Of a stretch of DNA of 64,000 nt, positions 25,799-33,625 are shown one piece after another. The DNA comes from an uncultured Oscillospiraceae bacterium (GTDB lineage: Bacteria > Bacillota > Clostridia > Oscillospirales > Acutalibacteraceae). The translations under genes were made by a program, and so were the position numbers. Location: NCBI GenBank assembly GCA_900546265.1, contig URCA01000001.1, positions 149,346 to 213,345 on the forward strand. Direction: 5' to 3'. Under the pieces are notes generated by a model that ran no database searches, was not told the origin of the DNA, and saw nothing but the letters and a program-made list of their open reading frames with translations. How positions within the stretch are numbered: position 1 is the stretch's first letter; the number at the start of each line of letters is the position of its first letter.

Positions 25799-26611
25799 TT
25801 ATAAAGAATCGATATCCACCCGCTCGACGTCGTCCTCCACCTCCCGGCCCAGAAAAATCCGGGCCACATGGGAAAAATCGTCGGGACAGTCGCTGACATA
25901 GAAGCGGCAGGTTCCCCGCTTTTTGGTAAGGTTAAGGGCATCGTCCGCCTCCAGGGAACGGGCGCAGGCCAGGGCGGTTTCCCGCCCTGCGTCGATAAGG
26001 GTGACCTCATCGCCCAGTTCCTCCGACAGGAAGGGGGCCAGCAGGGGGAAATGGGTGCAGCCCAGGATGAGGGTGTCGATCCCCTCGGCCTTTAACGGCT
26101 GCATATAGCGGCGGACAATGGCCCGGGCCACCTCGTCCCCCGGCTCGATCCAGCCGTTCTCCACCAGGGGCACGAACAGCGGGCAGGCCGCGGCGAAAAC
26201 CCGGACGGCGGGCCGAGCTGCCTCGATTCGCCGCTGAAAGGCGCCGGAACGGATGGTGGCGCTCGTGCCGATGACCCCGATGCGCCCCGACCGGCTCGCG
26301 GCCAGCGCGGCGTCGGCCGCCGGCTCTACCACCCCGCAGGCCGGCACCGGCAGGCGTTCCAGCACCCCAGGGGCGGTGGAACTGACGGTGCCGCAGGCGG
26401 CGATGATCCGCTTGACCCCGCCGCCCATCAGAAAGCGGCAGTCCTGCTCGGCGTATTTCTCAATGGTTTCCCGGCTGCGGGTTCCGTAGGGCACCCGCCC
26501 GGTGTCTCCGAAGTATACGATATCCTCGGCGGGGAGCAGCTCGAGCAGACGGCGCACCACCGTCAGCCCGCCCAGACCCGAATCAAAAACCCCGATGGGG
26601 CGGTTATCCAT
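25799..26611 (-). CDS. murI: Glutamate racemase
   Basis: A 270-residue cofactor-independent racemase that makes D-glutamate for peptidoglycan. The N-terminal motif is PIGVFDSGLGGLTV. The two catalytic cysteines are in IAACGTVSS (about residue 72) and LGCTHFPLL (about 183). FGDTGRVPYG is also conserved. The C-terminal 40 residues after the core (ALNLTKKRGTCRFYVSD onward) are usual for Clostridial enzymes. It heads a run of leftward genes (murI, DUF1934, argS). Confidence 0.96.
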   Translation of the reverse strand: MDNRPIGVFDSGLGGLTVVRRLLELLPAEDIVYFGDTGRVPYGTRSRETIEKYAEQDCRFLMGGGVKRIIAACGTVSSTAPGVLERLPVPACGVVEPAADAALAASRSGRIGVIGTSATIRSGAFQRRIEAARPAVRVFAAACPLFVPLVENGWIEPGDEVARAIVRRYMQPLKAEGIDTLILGCTHFPLLAPFLSEELGDEVTLIDAGRETALACARSLEADDALNLTKKRGTCRFYVSDCPDDFSHVARIFLGREVEDDVERVDIDSL

Positions 26612-26830
26612 GGCGGCATTCCTTCCTTTCCGGCATAGCCGACGGTTCTCTTTCGCGACGGGGCTGTCGCCCTATCATATATATGAAAGGAATCAATGGT
26701 ATATCATAGCATATTCCGAAAAAGAGTGCAACCGCCGGTTTGCGGATATATAGAAAAAAGGAAAAGGAGGAGGTTGCTGCACAATGCGGTCGCTCTTCCG
26801 ACATTCGCCGGGAGAGCGACGATATACGCT

Positions 26831-26873
26831 GAGGGGCGCGTTGCAAAATCTTACATTTTGCAACGCGCCCCTC
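26831..26873. terminator. Long terminator-like hairpin between XRE and murI
   Basis: A 19-bp perfect stem around CTTAC, followed by TCTTTTC on the plus strand. It lies 36 bp past the stop of the leftward XRE gene. The T-rich side is on the plus strand, although no rightward gene precedes it. Confidence 0.7.
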
Positions 26874-26908
26874 TCTTTTCCGACAAAAACGCCGCCTTTA
26901 TTCCGGGC

Positions 26909-27256
26909 TTACCGGCGCTCGGCTTCCTTCAGCTTGGCTTTCGCGTCCAGCCGTTTATAGAGAACAAATTCCACATAGTTTAGAATCTCGTCGATTTCCG
27001 CCTCCGTGAATTTGGCCGGCAGCCGGATGTAATTGCGCGGCTCTTTATAAGGGGAAGGGTTGTCTGTCACCCCCACCAGATAATCGACCGAAACACCGAA
27101 ATATTCCGCCATGGCAATTTTGATAATATCGGGCGGCTCGCTTTTATCCCGCTCATAGGAGGAAATGGAGTGTTTGTTAATATTCAGAACGCCCGCAAGC
27201 TCATCCTGCGTCAGTCCGGCGTCCTTGCGCAAATCCAAAAGCCGCTCGCCTATCAA
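26909..27256 (-). CDS. XRE-family regulator next to the polysaccharide locus
   Basis: A 115-residue protein that starts at TTG 27256, with GAGGTG 8 bp upstream. Residues about 5-62 are a helix-turn-helix (LTQDELAGVLNINKHSISSYERDKSEP, split here as LTQDELAGVLNI and NKHSISSYERD). A C-terminal helical segment (FTEAEIDEILNYVEFVLYKRL) may mediate dimerisation. The gene and its upstream region are A+T-richer than the surroundings. It is divergent from a promoter flanked by two near-palindromic sites, so it probably represses itself and that promoter. It is comparable in position to biofilm regulators of the SinR type, but similarity to SinR itself was not shown. Confidence 0.86.
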   Translation of the reverse strand: MIGERLLDLRKDAGLTQDELAGVLNINKHSISSYERDKSEPPDIIKIAMAEYFGVSVDYLVGVTDNPSPYKEPRNYIRLPAKFTEAEIDEILNYVEFVLYKRLDAKAKLKEAERR

Positions 27257-27305
27257 CCTGTGTCACCTCACTCAACCGCAACCTGGAACTAATTATAGAA
27301 TAAAA

Positions 27306-27316
27306 TTCGATTTCGA
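27306..27316. promoter_or_regulatory. Candidate XRE operator, upstream copy
   Basis: TTCGATTTCGA, an 11-bp word repeated at 27368. With one more base it approaches the palindrome TTCGA-TT-TCGAA. It lies between the XRE gene and the -35 box at 27326. Confidence 0.65.
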
Positions 27317-27325
27317 TCTCAATAG

Positions 27326-27355
27326 TTGACAATTAAGACCACAATCGCGTATAAT
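27326..27355 (+). promoter_or_regulatory. Strong promoter between the two candidate operators
   Basis: Perfect TTGACA (27326-27331) and TATAAT (27350-27355) with an 18-bp spacer. The transcript would cross 27370-27752, where no convincing gene is seen: a GTG-started 35-codon frame at 27437-27544 has no good ribosome site. It may be a leader or small RNA, or may extend into the polysaccharide genes. Confidence 0.8.
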
Positions 27356-27367
27356 AGTAGAAAATTA

Positions 27368-27379
27368 TTCGATTTCGAA
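27368..27379. promoter_or_regulatory. Candidate XRE operator, downstream copy
   Basis: TTCGATTTCGAA is a full palindrome with a TT centre, lying just after the -10 box where a bound repressor would block initiation. Same word as at 27306. Confidence 0.7.
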
Positions 27380-27563
27380 GAAGGGGGGCATTTATTTTCT
27401 AAAGTATCCATCCGCGAGGGCAGTCTCGCAACAATTGTGAAGTATTACCACGAATTGAAGGAAACTCGGTTTGGCAGATTCGCCTGTTTCGAAAGTATCT
27501 GGCTTCCAATTCCGGTAAAGATAACAGAAGTGTACATTCCCTAATGGAAATAAAGCCATTGGC

Positions 27564-27592
27564 TTGACTTCGATCAGGAAAACCGGTATAAT
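27564..27592 (+). promoter_or_regulatory. Proximal promoter of the polysaccharide operon
   Basis: TTGACT at 27564-27569, 17-bp spacer, TATAAT at 27587-27592; gives a leader of about 150 nt before the first gene. No further feature is seen in 27600-27752. Confidence 0.75.
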
Positions 27593-27752
27593 TTAATAAC
27601 CTTTCCTGGTTTTAATTTGCCAAAATTCAATGAAGTATATCTTCAATTGGAAGAGAAATAAATCAAGATGTGGTAAACTGTGAAGAAACGCCTTCTTTTG
27701 GTTTTTCAGAGGCGTGCCGCAGATTTCACGAAAAGTATGTGGAGAGAGAAGC

Positions 27753-28451
27753 ATGCAGCAGGAACTGGCACTCAACGAGATTTTCTTCTCACTGAAAAAG
27801 CAGTGGAAATGGATAGCGGTCAGCACCGTTGCCGGTGCGCTGCTCGCGTTTGTCCTATCCGCCTTTATTCTTCCGAAAAAGTACACGTCTTCCCTCGATT
27901 TGTACGTGAACAACGCGGAACGGGCGGTCGGCAATGTCAACATCAACGACATCAACGCCTCTCAGAAGCTGGTCAACACGTACATCGTCATTTTGAAAAA
28001 CCGGCAGATACTCGAGCAGGTGGCCGACAACGTCGGCGGTATCACCTATAAAGAGTTAGCCAATTCGATTACCATGAGTTCGGTGGAGCAGACCGAGGTG
28101 CTCCGCATCTCGGCGGAAACCGGCGATCCGCAGCTGTCCGCCGCCATCTGCAACGAGCTGGCCGCCCTGGCGCCCGGCGTTCTGGAGCAGGTTGTCAAGG
28201 CGGGGAGCGTGGAGGTCATTGGCAAGGCTCAGGCGGCCAAGGCCCCCTCTTCCCCCAATACCAAGCGTAACACCTTGCTAGGCGCTGTGCTGCTGCTGGT
28301 TCTGTCCTGCGGCGCCACGATTCTCGTGTATCTGCTGGACAACACGGTCAAGGGCGAGGAGGATATCCGGCAGCGCCTCGACCTTCCCGTACTCGGGGAA
28401 ATCCCCAGCTTCAACCCGGGAACCAAGGAGGTGCGCCGCCATGCTCGCTAA
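27753..28451 (+). CDS. Wzz/CapA-type polysaccharide chain-length and kinase-activator protein
   Basis: A 232-residue membrane protein. The ATG at 27753 follows GGAGAGAG. Two transmembrane helices at about 22-44 and 179-200 enclose an extracytoplasmic Wzz domain (about 45-175). The C-terminal tail (DNTVKGEEDIRQRLDLPVLGEIPSF) is the cytoplasmic part that docks and activates the BY-kinase in Firmicute systems. The stop overlaps the kinase start by 11 bp, as expected for the two halves of a Wzc-like unit. Confidence 0.93.
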   Translation: MQQELALNEIFFSLKKQWKWIAVSTVAGALLAFVLSAFILPKKYTSSLDLYVNNAERAVGNVNINDINASQKLVNTYIVILKNRQILEQVADNVGGITYKELANSITMSSVEQTEVLRISAETGDPQLSAAICNELAALAPGVLEQVVKAGSVEVIGKAQAAKAPSSPNTKRNTLLGAVLLLVLSCGATILVYLLDNTVKGEEDIRQRLDLPVLGEIPSFNPGTKEVRRHAR

Positions 28452-29166
28452 GAAGAAAGAAAATGTCAGCCGGTCGGCCGCGGCGCTGACCTCGAAAACA
28501 CCCTTTCAAATCGTGGAGGCCTATAAGGCTATCCGGGCCAATCTGCTGTTCATGCTGTCCACGGCGGCGGAGAAAGCGGTCGTCGTCACCAGCGCCGAGC
28601 CCAGCGCGGGCAAATCCACCACCTGCTCCAACCTGGCCATCACCATGGCGCAGACGGGGGCCAAGGTGGTCATCGTGGACGCCGATATGCGCAAGCCAGT
28701 TCTGCACAAGATTTTCCGCGTCAGCAACAACAACGGCTTGTCCAAGCTGCTCAGCGGCTTAATCAAGCCGGAGGACTGCATCAACAAAAGCATTATGCCC
28801 AATTTGGATCTGATTAACGCCGGCCCCATTCCCCCCAACCCCTCCGAGCTGCTGGGTTCGGAGCGCATGGCCGGCCTGCTGCAGACCCTGTCCGCCTCCT
28901 ACGACTACATTTTTCTGGATGCGCCGCCCATCAACGTGGTGGCGGATTCCTTGATGTTTCTGGATAAGACGGCGGGCGCCATTTTGGTGGCCAGGCAGAA
29001 GCAGACCCATTACGACGAGCTGCAGAAGGCGGCGGAGAGCATCCGCAACCTCCATTCCAGCGTTCTGGGGGTTGTCATCACCGATGTCAGCGAAACCAAC
29101 AAGCCCTACGCCATGTATAAAAGCTATAAATACAAGAGCTATGACTACGAGTACAAGAAAGTCTGA
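28441..29166 (+). CDS. BY-type tyrosine kinase (CapB/CpsD)
   Basis: A 241-residue cytoplasmic kinase that autophosphorylates on a C-terminal tyrosine cluster and controls polysaccharide assembly. Walker A is AEPSAGKSTT (about 51-60), Walker A' is VVIVDADMRKP and Walker B is YIFLDAPP. The C-terminus holds seven tyrosines in about 20 residues (from YAMYKSYKYK onward). The start overlaps the adaptor gene by 11 bp and the phosphatase gene starts within its last 26 bp. Confidence 0.95.
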   Translation: MLAKKKENVSRSAAALTSKTPFQIVEAYKAIRANLLFMLSTAAEKAVVVTSAEPSAGKSTTCSNLAITMAQTGAKVVIVDADMRKPVLHKIFRVSNNNGLSKLLSGLIKPEDCINKSIMPNLDLINAGPIPPNPSELLGSERMAGLLQTLSASYDYIFLDAPPINVVADSLMFLDKTAGAILVARQKQTHYDELQKAAESIRNLHSSVLGVVITDVSETNKPYAMYKSYKYKSYDYEYKKV

Positions 29167-29872
29167 CGGGCCCCTCTGGGTCGATATCCACACCCACTGC
29201 CTGCCGGGGATGGACGACGGCGCGAAGGATCTGGAAACCTCCCTGCAAATGCTGCGTCTCCTGCGCAGGCAAGGGGTGGCAAAGGCCGCGCTGACCTCTC
29301 ACTATTATCCCCACAAGGAATCTCTGGACTCATTTCTGAAGCGGCGGGAGGCGGCGTGGCAGCGGCTGCGCCCGCATACTGGCACGGAGGAATACCCGGA
29401 GCTGCTGTTGGGTGCGGAAATCTATGTGACCCGGGGACTGAGCGAGCAGAACCTGCGGCCTCTCTGCATCGGGAAAACCGATCTGCTGCTGCTGGAGCTT
29501 CCCCGACAGCCCTACAAGGCTTGGATCCTCGAAGAACTGCGCAACCTCACTTACGCCTTGGACATCATCCCGGTATTGGCCCATTTGGAGCGGTATCGTT
29601 CGTGGTACGCCTCCAAAGACTTTGCCGAGCTGTTATCCTTTGACGAATTCGTGCTGCAATGCAACGCCGGCGCCTTGCTGGATCGCAAGGATCGCGCCTT
29701 CCTGTACAGGCTGGCGGCCAAGGGGTACCCGTTTGTCATTGGCAGCGATACGCATAACATGACAACCCGTTTGCCGGATTTTCAAGAACCTTTATCCGCT
29801 ATAAAGAAAAAGCGGAGGGGCCGGTTCTTTCTGAACAGCCTTCAAAAACAAGCGGAGGCGCTTCACCTCTGA
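29141..29872 (+). CDS. PHP-family tyrosine-protein phosphatase (CapC/CpsB)
   Basis: A 243-residue manganese-dependent phosphatase that reverses BY-kinase phosphorylation. Metal motifs: DIHTHCLPGMDDG (about 14-26), ALTSHYYP, a Glu in LLLGAEIY, LAHLERY and SDTHNM (about 205). The start at 29141 lies within the kinase tyrosine tail; the ribosome site is weak, so coupling to kinase translation is likely. A longer reading from 29072 has no better site. It completes an adaptor-kinase-phosphatase trio. Confidence 0.93.
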   Translation: MTTSTRKSDGPLWVDIHTHCLPGMDDGAKDLETSLQMLRLLRRQGVAKAALTSHYYPHKESLDSFLKRREAAWQRLRPHTGTEEYPELLLGAEIYVTRGLSEQNLRPLCIGKTDLLLLELPRQPYKAWILEELRNLTYALDIIPVLAHLERYRSWYASKDFAELLSFDEFVLQCNAGALLDRKDRAFLYRLAAKGYPFVIGSDTHNMTTRLPDFQEPLSAIKKKRRGRFFLNSLQKQAEALHL

Positions 29873-29907
29873 AGACGGGACGGGTGGACAGGAGGAAGAT
29901 AATTCTT

Positions 29908-30597
29908 ATGCGGATAAAAGACGCGTTAGCCGACAAAGGAAGCAGCTATACGCGGGCGTCAGTCGCGACCTCAATGGTCGTCCCGGCCAGCCGTTCCGGA
30001 TACGCCGCAGTTAAGCGCGTGCTCGACTGGCTTCTTTCGCTGATGGCGCTGATTCTGCTGTTTCCTTTATTCCTGGCGGTGGCGGTGGCCATCAAGCTGG
30101 ATTCCAGAGGACCGGTCTTTTTCGTGCAGACCCGGATAGGAAAAAACGGAAAGCCTTTCTCTATGTATAAATTCCGCAGCATGTGTGTGGACGCGGAAAA
30201 GCAATTACACAAATTTGCGGCCATGAACGAACGGGACGGCCCCGTTTTCAAAATTGCCAACGATCCCCGGGTGACGCGGGTCGGCCGGTTCATCCGCCGG
30301 ACCTGCATAGACGAACTGCCCCAGCTGCTCAATATTCTCAAAGGCGACATGGGCATTGTCGGCCCTCGGCCGGCCCTGCCGAACGAGGTGGCGGCCTATA
30401 CCCCGCATCAGATGCTGCGGCTGCAGGCGACGCCTGGCCTCACCTGCTACTGGCAAATCCGCAAGGACGATAACACCACCTTCGCCGAATGGGTGGAGAT
30501 GGATTTACAATATATACAAGATCAGTCATTTATGGTGGATCTTAAAATTATATTTGCCACATTTCGTATTGTTTTTACAGGGAAAGGCGCTTGTTAG
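29908..30597 (+). CDS. Undecaprenyl-phosphate sugar-1-phosphate transferase
   Basis: A 229-residue initiating transferase that links the first sugar phosphate to the lipid carrier. A membrane hairpin lies at about 37-62. The catalytic domain has SRGPVFFVQTRIGKNGKPF, YKFRSM, RVGRFIRRTCIDELPQLLN and GDMGIVGPRP, all family hallmarks. It is the short single-hairpin form. AGGAGG lies 12 bp before the ATG at 29908. No other glycosyltransferase, flippase or polymerase follows, so the rest of the pathway must be elsewhere. Confidence 0.94.
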   Translation: MRIKDALADKGSSYTRASVATSMVVPASRSGYAAVKRVLDWLLSLMALILLFPLFLAVAVAIKLDSRGPVFFVQTRIGKNGKPFSMYKFRSMCVDAEKQLHKFAAMNERDGPVFKIANDPRVTRVGRFIRRTCIDELPQLLNILKGDMGIVGPRPALPNEVAAYTPHQMLRLQATPGLTCYWQIRKDDNTTFAEWVEMDLQYIQDQSFMVDLKIIFATFRIVFTGKGAC

Positions 30598-30791
30598 TGC
30601 TTTTTATGCACCTGAAAGCAGCATCCCCACAGCAGGCCGACTGTAAAGCAAAAGGAACCGACAATCGCATACCACATAAGCCGCGCCCCTCCGTCTTTAT
30701 CCATTTAATTGCTTTCCCTATAGTATATGTGCCAGCTATGGCAAACTATACGGAAATCTTTTTCCAGAGGGGAATCCTTCTAGGTTGTTCT

Positions 30792-30811
30792 GCTTATGCA
30801 TCCGCATAAGC
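30792..30811 (+). promoter_or_regulatory. Hairpin in the leader of the sortase-substrate gene
   Basis: GCTTATGC-ATCC-GCATAAGC, a perfect 8-bp stem 35 bp before the start codon, followed by TTGACA which is too close to the start to serve it as a -35 box. No further feature is seen in 30598-30845. Confidence 0.4.
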
Positions 30812-30845
30812 TTGACAATAAATATTATTTTAAGGGGGTAAAATC

Positions 30846-31388
30846 ATGAAGAAATTGGTCACAATCGTATGCGCCATGCTGATGATGGCGGCTTTTGCGA
30901 TCCCGACGTTTGCGGCGACCACGAAAGACGACATTATCGCGGAGCTGAAGGCCGGCGTTCAGGTTGGAGATAAAACCAAGGCGATTCCTGAGAAGTATAT
31001 CGACGTCGCCGAAAAGTTTTTCGCCGCCAATGAACTGACCGACGAGCAGCTGGCTACCGCGCTTACGGAAGTCAAGGAAGCGAAGGAGCTGTGGGCCAGC
31101 ACCGGCGAAACGGAATTCAAAAACATTCCGGCCGATGTGCAGAAACAGCTGCAGAACAAAGCTGCCGCCGCCGCCAAAAAGGTGGGCGCCACGCTGACCT
31201 TCGACGGCAAGACCATTTCGGTTGTGGACGCGCAGGGCAGAACCTACAGCGTCCTGGCAAAATCGAATCCCATCAAACCGACCGGCGCCGACTATACCAT
31301 GTTGATTGTGGTTTCGGCGGCTGTTCTCGGCGTGCTGGGTTCCGTTGTTGTCATTTCCCGTAAGAACAAGCTTACTGGAGACTGCTGA
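30846..31388 (+). CDS. Secreted cell-wall-anchored protein, probable sortase substrate
   Basis: A 180-residue protein. A signal peptide covers 1-23 (likely cleavage at TFA-ATT). The mature part is helical and charged (about 25-110), then a short beta segment (ATLTFDGKTISVVDAQGRTY). The C-terminus has the layout of a sorting signal: SNPIKPTGAD (PTG at 145-147), a hydrophobic helix and a basic tail (RKNK). The motif is not a classic LPXTG. RBS AAGGGGG precedes the ATG. A class-D-like sortase begins 2 bp after its stop, so it is probably that enzyme's dedicated substrate. Confidence 0.82.
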   Translation: MKKLVTIVCAMLMMAAFAIPTFAATTKDDIIAELKAGVQVGDKTKAIPEKYIDVAEKFFAANELTDEQLATALTEVKEAKELWASTGETEFKNIPADVQKQLQNKAAAAAKKVGATLTFDGKTISVVDAQGRTYSVLAKSNPIKPTGADYTMLIVVSAAVLGVLGSVVVISRKNKLTGDC

Positions 31389-31390
31389 AT

Positions 31391-32062
31391 ATGGGACAAG
31401 AGTTTCGTAAGAAGCTCAGGATAAACAGTGGGATAAAATTTGTATTTTATCCCATTGTTTTTTTCCTTTTGAGCGCCTTACTCGTCGTGGCCGCGCTGGG
31501 TCCGGTTCTCCGGCCGTATCTCGATATGGCGGATCTAGTGTTTCTCCAGCAGGCGCCGACGTTTAACAAAGAAGCCGCCAACATCTACCAGGGAGCCATA
31601 CAGGACAAGGGCGGAACGCTGAAAAAAGACGAGGTCGTTTTTCCCTCCGAGGGGGAAACTTTCGGGAAAATCCGTATCGCTTCCGTGGGGATTGAGGCTT
31701 CCCTGATTTATGGGGACAATATAAAAAATATGCGCAAGGGCGTCGAAGTGTATTCCGGCACCTATCTGCCCGGCGAAGACCGAACGATACTTATCGGCGG
31801 ACACAACAACACCCATTTCCGCACTCTGAAAAACGTGAAGACGGGGGATAAGGTGGAGCTCCAGACAAATTACGGCACCTATATCTACGAGGTGACCGGG
31901 TCCCGGATCGCCCGCTTTGACGATACCAGCGCCTACGACCTGACCAGGGCGGAAGAAAACCTGATCCTGTACACCTGCTACAATGAATCGAAAATCGGCG
32001 CCACCCCCAACCGCACGTTTGTCTACGGCAAATACGTGTCCGGCCCCAAAATCGTGTCGTGA
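31391..32062 (+). CDS. Sortase, class D-like
   Basis: A 223-residue transpeptidase. One N-terminal transmembrane helix (about 16-38). The sortase barrel follows with catalytic His138 (IGGHNNTHF), Cys196 (ILYTCYNES, the TLxTC equivalent) and Arg208 (TPNRTFVYG). ATG is preceded by GGAGACTGCTGA-type sequence at the end of the substrate gene. Being only 2 bp from that gene, it is probably a specialised enzyme for it. Confidence 0.93.
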   Translation: MGQEFRKKLRINSGIKFVFYPIVFFLLSALLVVAALGPVLRPYLDMADLVFLQQAPTFNKEAANIYQGAIQDKGGTLKKDEVVFPSEGETFGKIRIASVGIEASLIYGDNIKNMRKGVEVYSGTYLPGEDRTILIGGHNNTHFRTLKNVKTGDKVELQTNYGTYIYEVTGSRIARFDDTSAYDLTRAEENLILYTCYNESKIGATPNRTFVYGKYVSGPKIVS

Positions 32063-32073
32063 GGAGATGCCCT

Positions 32074-32940
32074 ATGGAGACCAATGCGTCTGTTTCAAAG
32101 CAAGCACGGCTTCGCGGCGGGATGGCCTGGATACTGTCCTTTTTGCTATGCCTGTTTTTGACGGTGCTGTCGCTGCTTAGCCTGCTGGAATGCACGCTGC
32201 TCAGCCCCGGCTTTCTGAAAAAGCAGGTGGATAAAAGCGCCTATACCGCGCATGTCATCGAGGACATGGAGGATATTTTCGTCTCCTATGGCATCAGCAG
32301 CGATTTCGACGAAGCCTTTTTCACCTCGGTGCTGACGGAGGAGGAAGTGCGGGCTGACATCTATGCCGAAATCGACCGGTTGTACGCGGCCGACACGGCC
32401 GGCGCGGACTACGACGCCTTCGAAAGCCAGCTGTATGACAAGCTGACGGCCAACGTCAAAGAGCGGAACCTGGAAATCACCGAGAGCGTCGATCAGGCCC
32501 TGCATTATTTGGCGCAGATGTGCGCCGAAACGTACCGGGAGGGGGTTGGCCTTCCCTTTGCGTCCTATGCCGCCAGCGCCCTGGCGGCGGCCAAAACGCC
32601 GCTGCTCATCGGCATCGCGGCCATGGCGGTTCTTTCGCTGTTTGTTTTGGGCTTTCTGTTCGCCCTACAGAAAAAGAACGGCTTTTTCCGCTACGCGATT
32701 TATGCGTGCAGCGGGGCCGCGGTAACGCTGACGGTGCTGGCGCTGGTGGTTCTGCTGTCCGGCAAAATCGAAAAAATTGGGCTGACCGGCAAGGCGCTAT
32801 ACTATTTGGTGACCAGCTACGCCACGCAGACGGTCATGCTGCTGTTTGTCGCCGTGGGTATCCTGCTCGCCGCCGTGCTGATTCTGGCCCTGCTATATGG
32901 GTTTTCCGTTAAAAGAGCCGTCCCGCCGCCAAAGCATTGA
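32074..32940 (+). CDS. Membrane protein of unknown function, sortase operon
   Basis: A 288-residue protein; the ATG at 32074 follows GAGGAG. One helix at about 14-40, then an acidic extracellular domain of about 125 residues, then three helices at about 172-195, 208-233 and 247-278. Short distance to the sortase (11 bp) indicates one operon. No enzymatic motif is seen. It might present or assemble the sorted protein; that is speculation. Confidence 0.78.
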   Translation: METNASVSKQARLRGGMAWILSFLLCLFLTVLSLLSLLECTLLSPGFLKKQVDKSAYTAHVIEDMEDIFVSYGISSDFDEAFFTSVLTEEEVRADIYAEIDRLYAADTAGADYDAFESQLYDKLTANVKERNLEITESVDQALHYLAQMCAETYREGVGLPFASYAASALAAAKTPLLIGIAAMAVLSLFVLGFLFALQKKNGFFRYAIYACSGAAVTLTVLALVVLLSGKIEKIGLTGKALYYLVTSYATQTVMLLFVAVGILLAAVLILALLYGFSVKRAVPPPKH

Positions 32941-32976
32941 CGAGGCAGCGAATCCGGGTGAAATAGTCCCCGGGTA

Positions 32977-33004
32977 TTGACAGACGGCCGAAAACGCGTA
33001 TCAT
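32977..33004 (+). promoter_or_regulatory. Promoter upstream of vanZ
   Basis: TTGACA at 32977-32982, 16-bp spacer, TATCAT at 32999-33004. A terminator hairpin starts only about 20 bp downstream. Confidence 0.65.
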
Positions 33005-33025
33005 AAGACATACAGATGATAGCTC

Positions 33026-33061
33026 GCAAAGGCGCAGAGTCAAATCTGCGCCTTTGCTTTT
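33026..33061 (+). terminator. Terminator directly after the vanZ promoter
   Basis: GCAAAGGCGCAGA/TCTGCGCCTTTGC stem around GTCAAA with a CTTTT run. It can end the sortase operon, but because it lies between the 32977 promoter and vanZ it would also make an RNA of only about 50 nt from that promoter. Confidence 0.8.
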
Positions 33062-33088
33062 GCGGTTAGACCGCAGTGAGGAGTTGGC

Positions 33089-33577
33089 ATGAAAAAGCTG
33101 CGGATCGCCGCTTGGATCGGGTTCGCCCTGGTGGCCGGCGCTATTTTTTATCTGACCACGCAAACACCGGAGGCCACCATCAGCGCCTCTCATTGGGCTA
33201 CGGAGCATCTTCCGCGCTTTCTTATCGAGCCGAAATGGCCCGACGGCAGCGTGCTGCTGACCGCCAGACAAATGGCGCATATTTATCAGTTCTTCGCGCT
33301 GGGGCTCTGCGCTTCCCTGGCCATGCTGGGCTGTGCGCGGTTCTCCCCGACGGTACAGGCCTTGGCGGCGATGGCCATCTGCCTGGTTTGTTCGCTGGCG
33401 GATCAGACGCACAAGCTGTTTATTCCCGGGCGGGAGTTCGACGGCCGGGATTTGGTGTTAGACGCCGTGGGGTATGCCGCCGCCGGGTTTCTCGTCTTTT
33501 TTATCCGGTGGATCATAGTGAGAAAGCGGCGGAAATCGTCCGAAAAGACCGCTTCCGGCGAATCCAAAAATCCGTAA
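33089..33577 (+). CDS. VanZ-family membrane protein
   Basis: A 162-residue protein with helices at about 5-24, 66-84, 88-108 and 125-147. The VanZ pattern is seen: MAHIYQFFALGL and CSLADQTHKLFIPGREFDGRD followed by LVLDAVGYAAAGFL. VanZ proteins confer low-level teicoplanin tolerance in enterococci, but most homologues have no known role. RBS GAGGAG precedes the ATG. It probably belongs with the surface-polysaccharide genes to its left. Confidence 0.9.
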   Translation: MKKLRIAAWIGFALVAGAIFYLTTQTPEATISASHWATEHLPRFLIEPKWPDGSVLLTARQMAHIYQFFALGLCASLAMLGCARFSPTVQALAAMAICLVCSLADQTHKLFIPGREFDGRDLVLDAVGYAAAGFLVFFIRWIIVRKRRKSSEKTASGESKNP

Positions 33578-33610
33578 AAAACCCCGGTGTCCGATGGACG
33601 CCGGGGTTTT
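33577..33610. terminator. Bidirectional terminator after vanZ
   Basis: AAAACCCCGG...CCGGGGTTTT stem with an inner TGTCC/GGACG pair. It serves vanZ and the convergent AraC gene (stop at 33626). Confidence 0.88.
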
Positions 33611-33625
33611 GTGTGGGGACGCGCG

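Noticed and set aside
27326..27544. Small protein of 72 codons starting at 27326
   Set aside because: Its start codon would be the TTG of the promoter -35 box; downstream in-frame starts lack a ribosome site.
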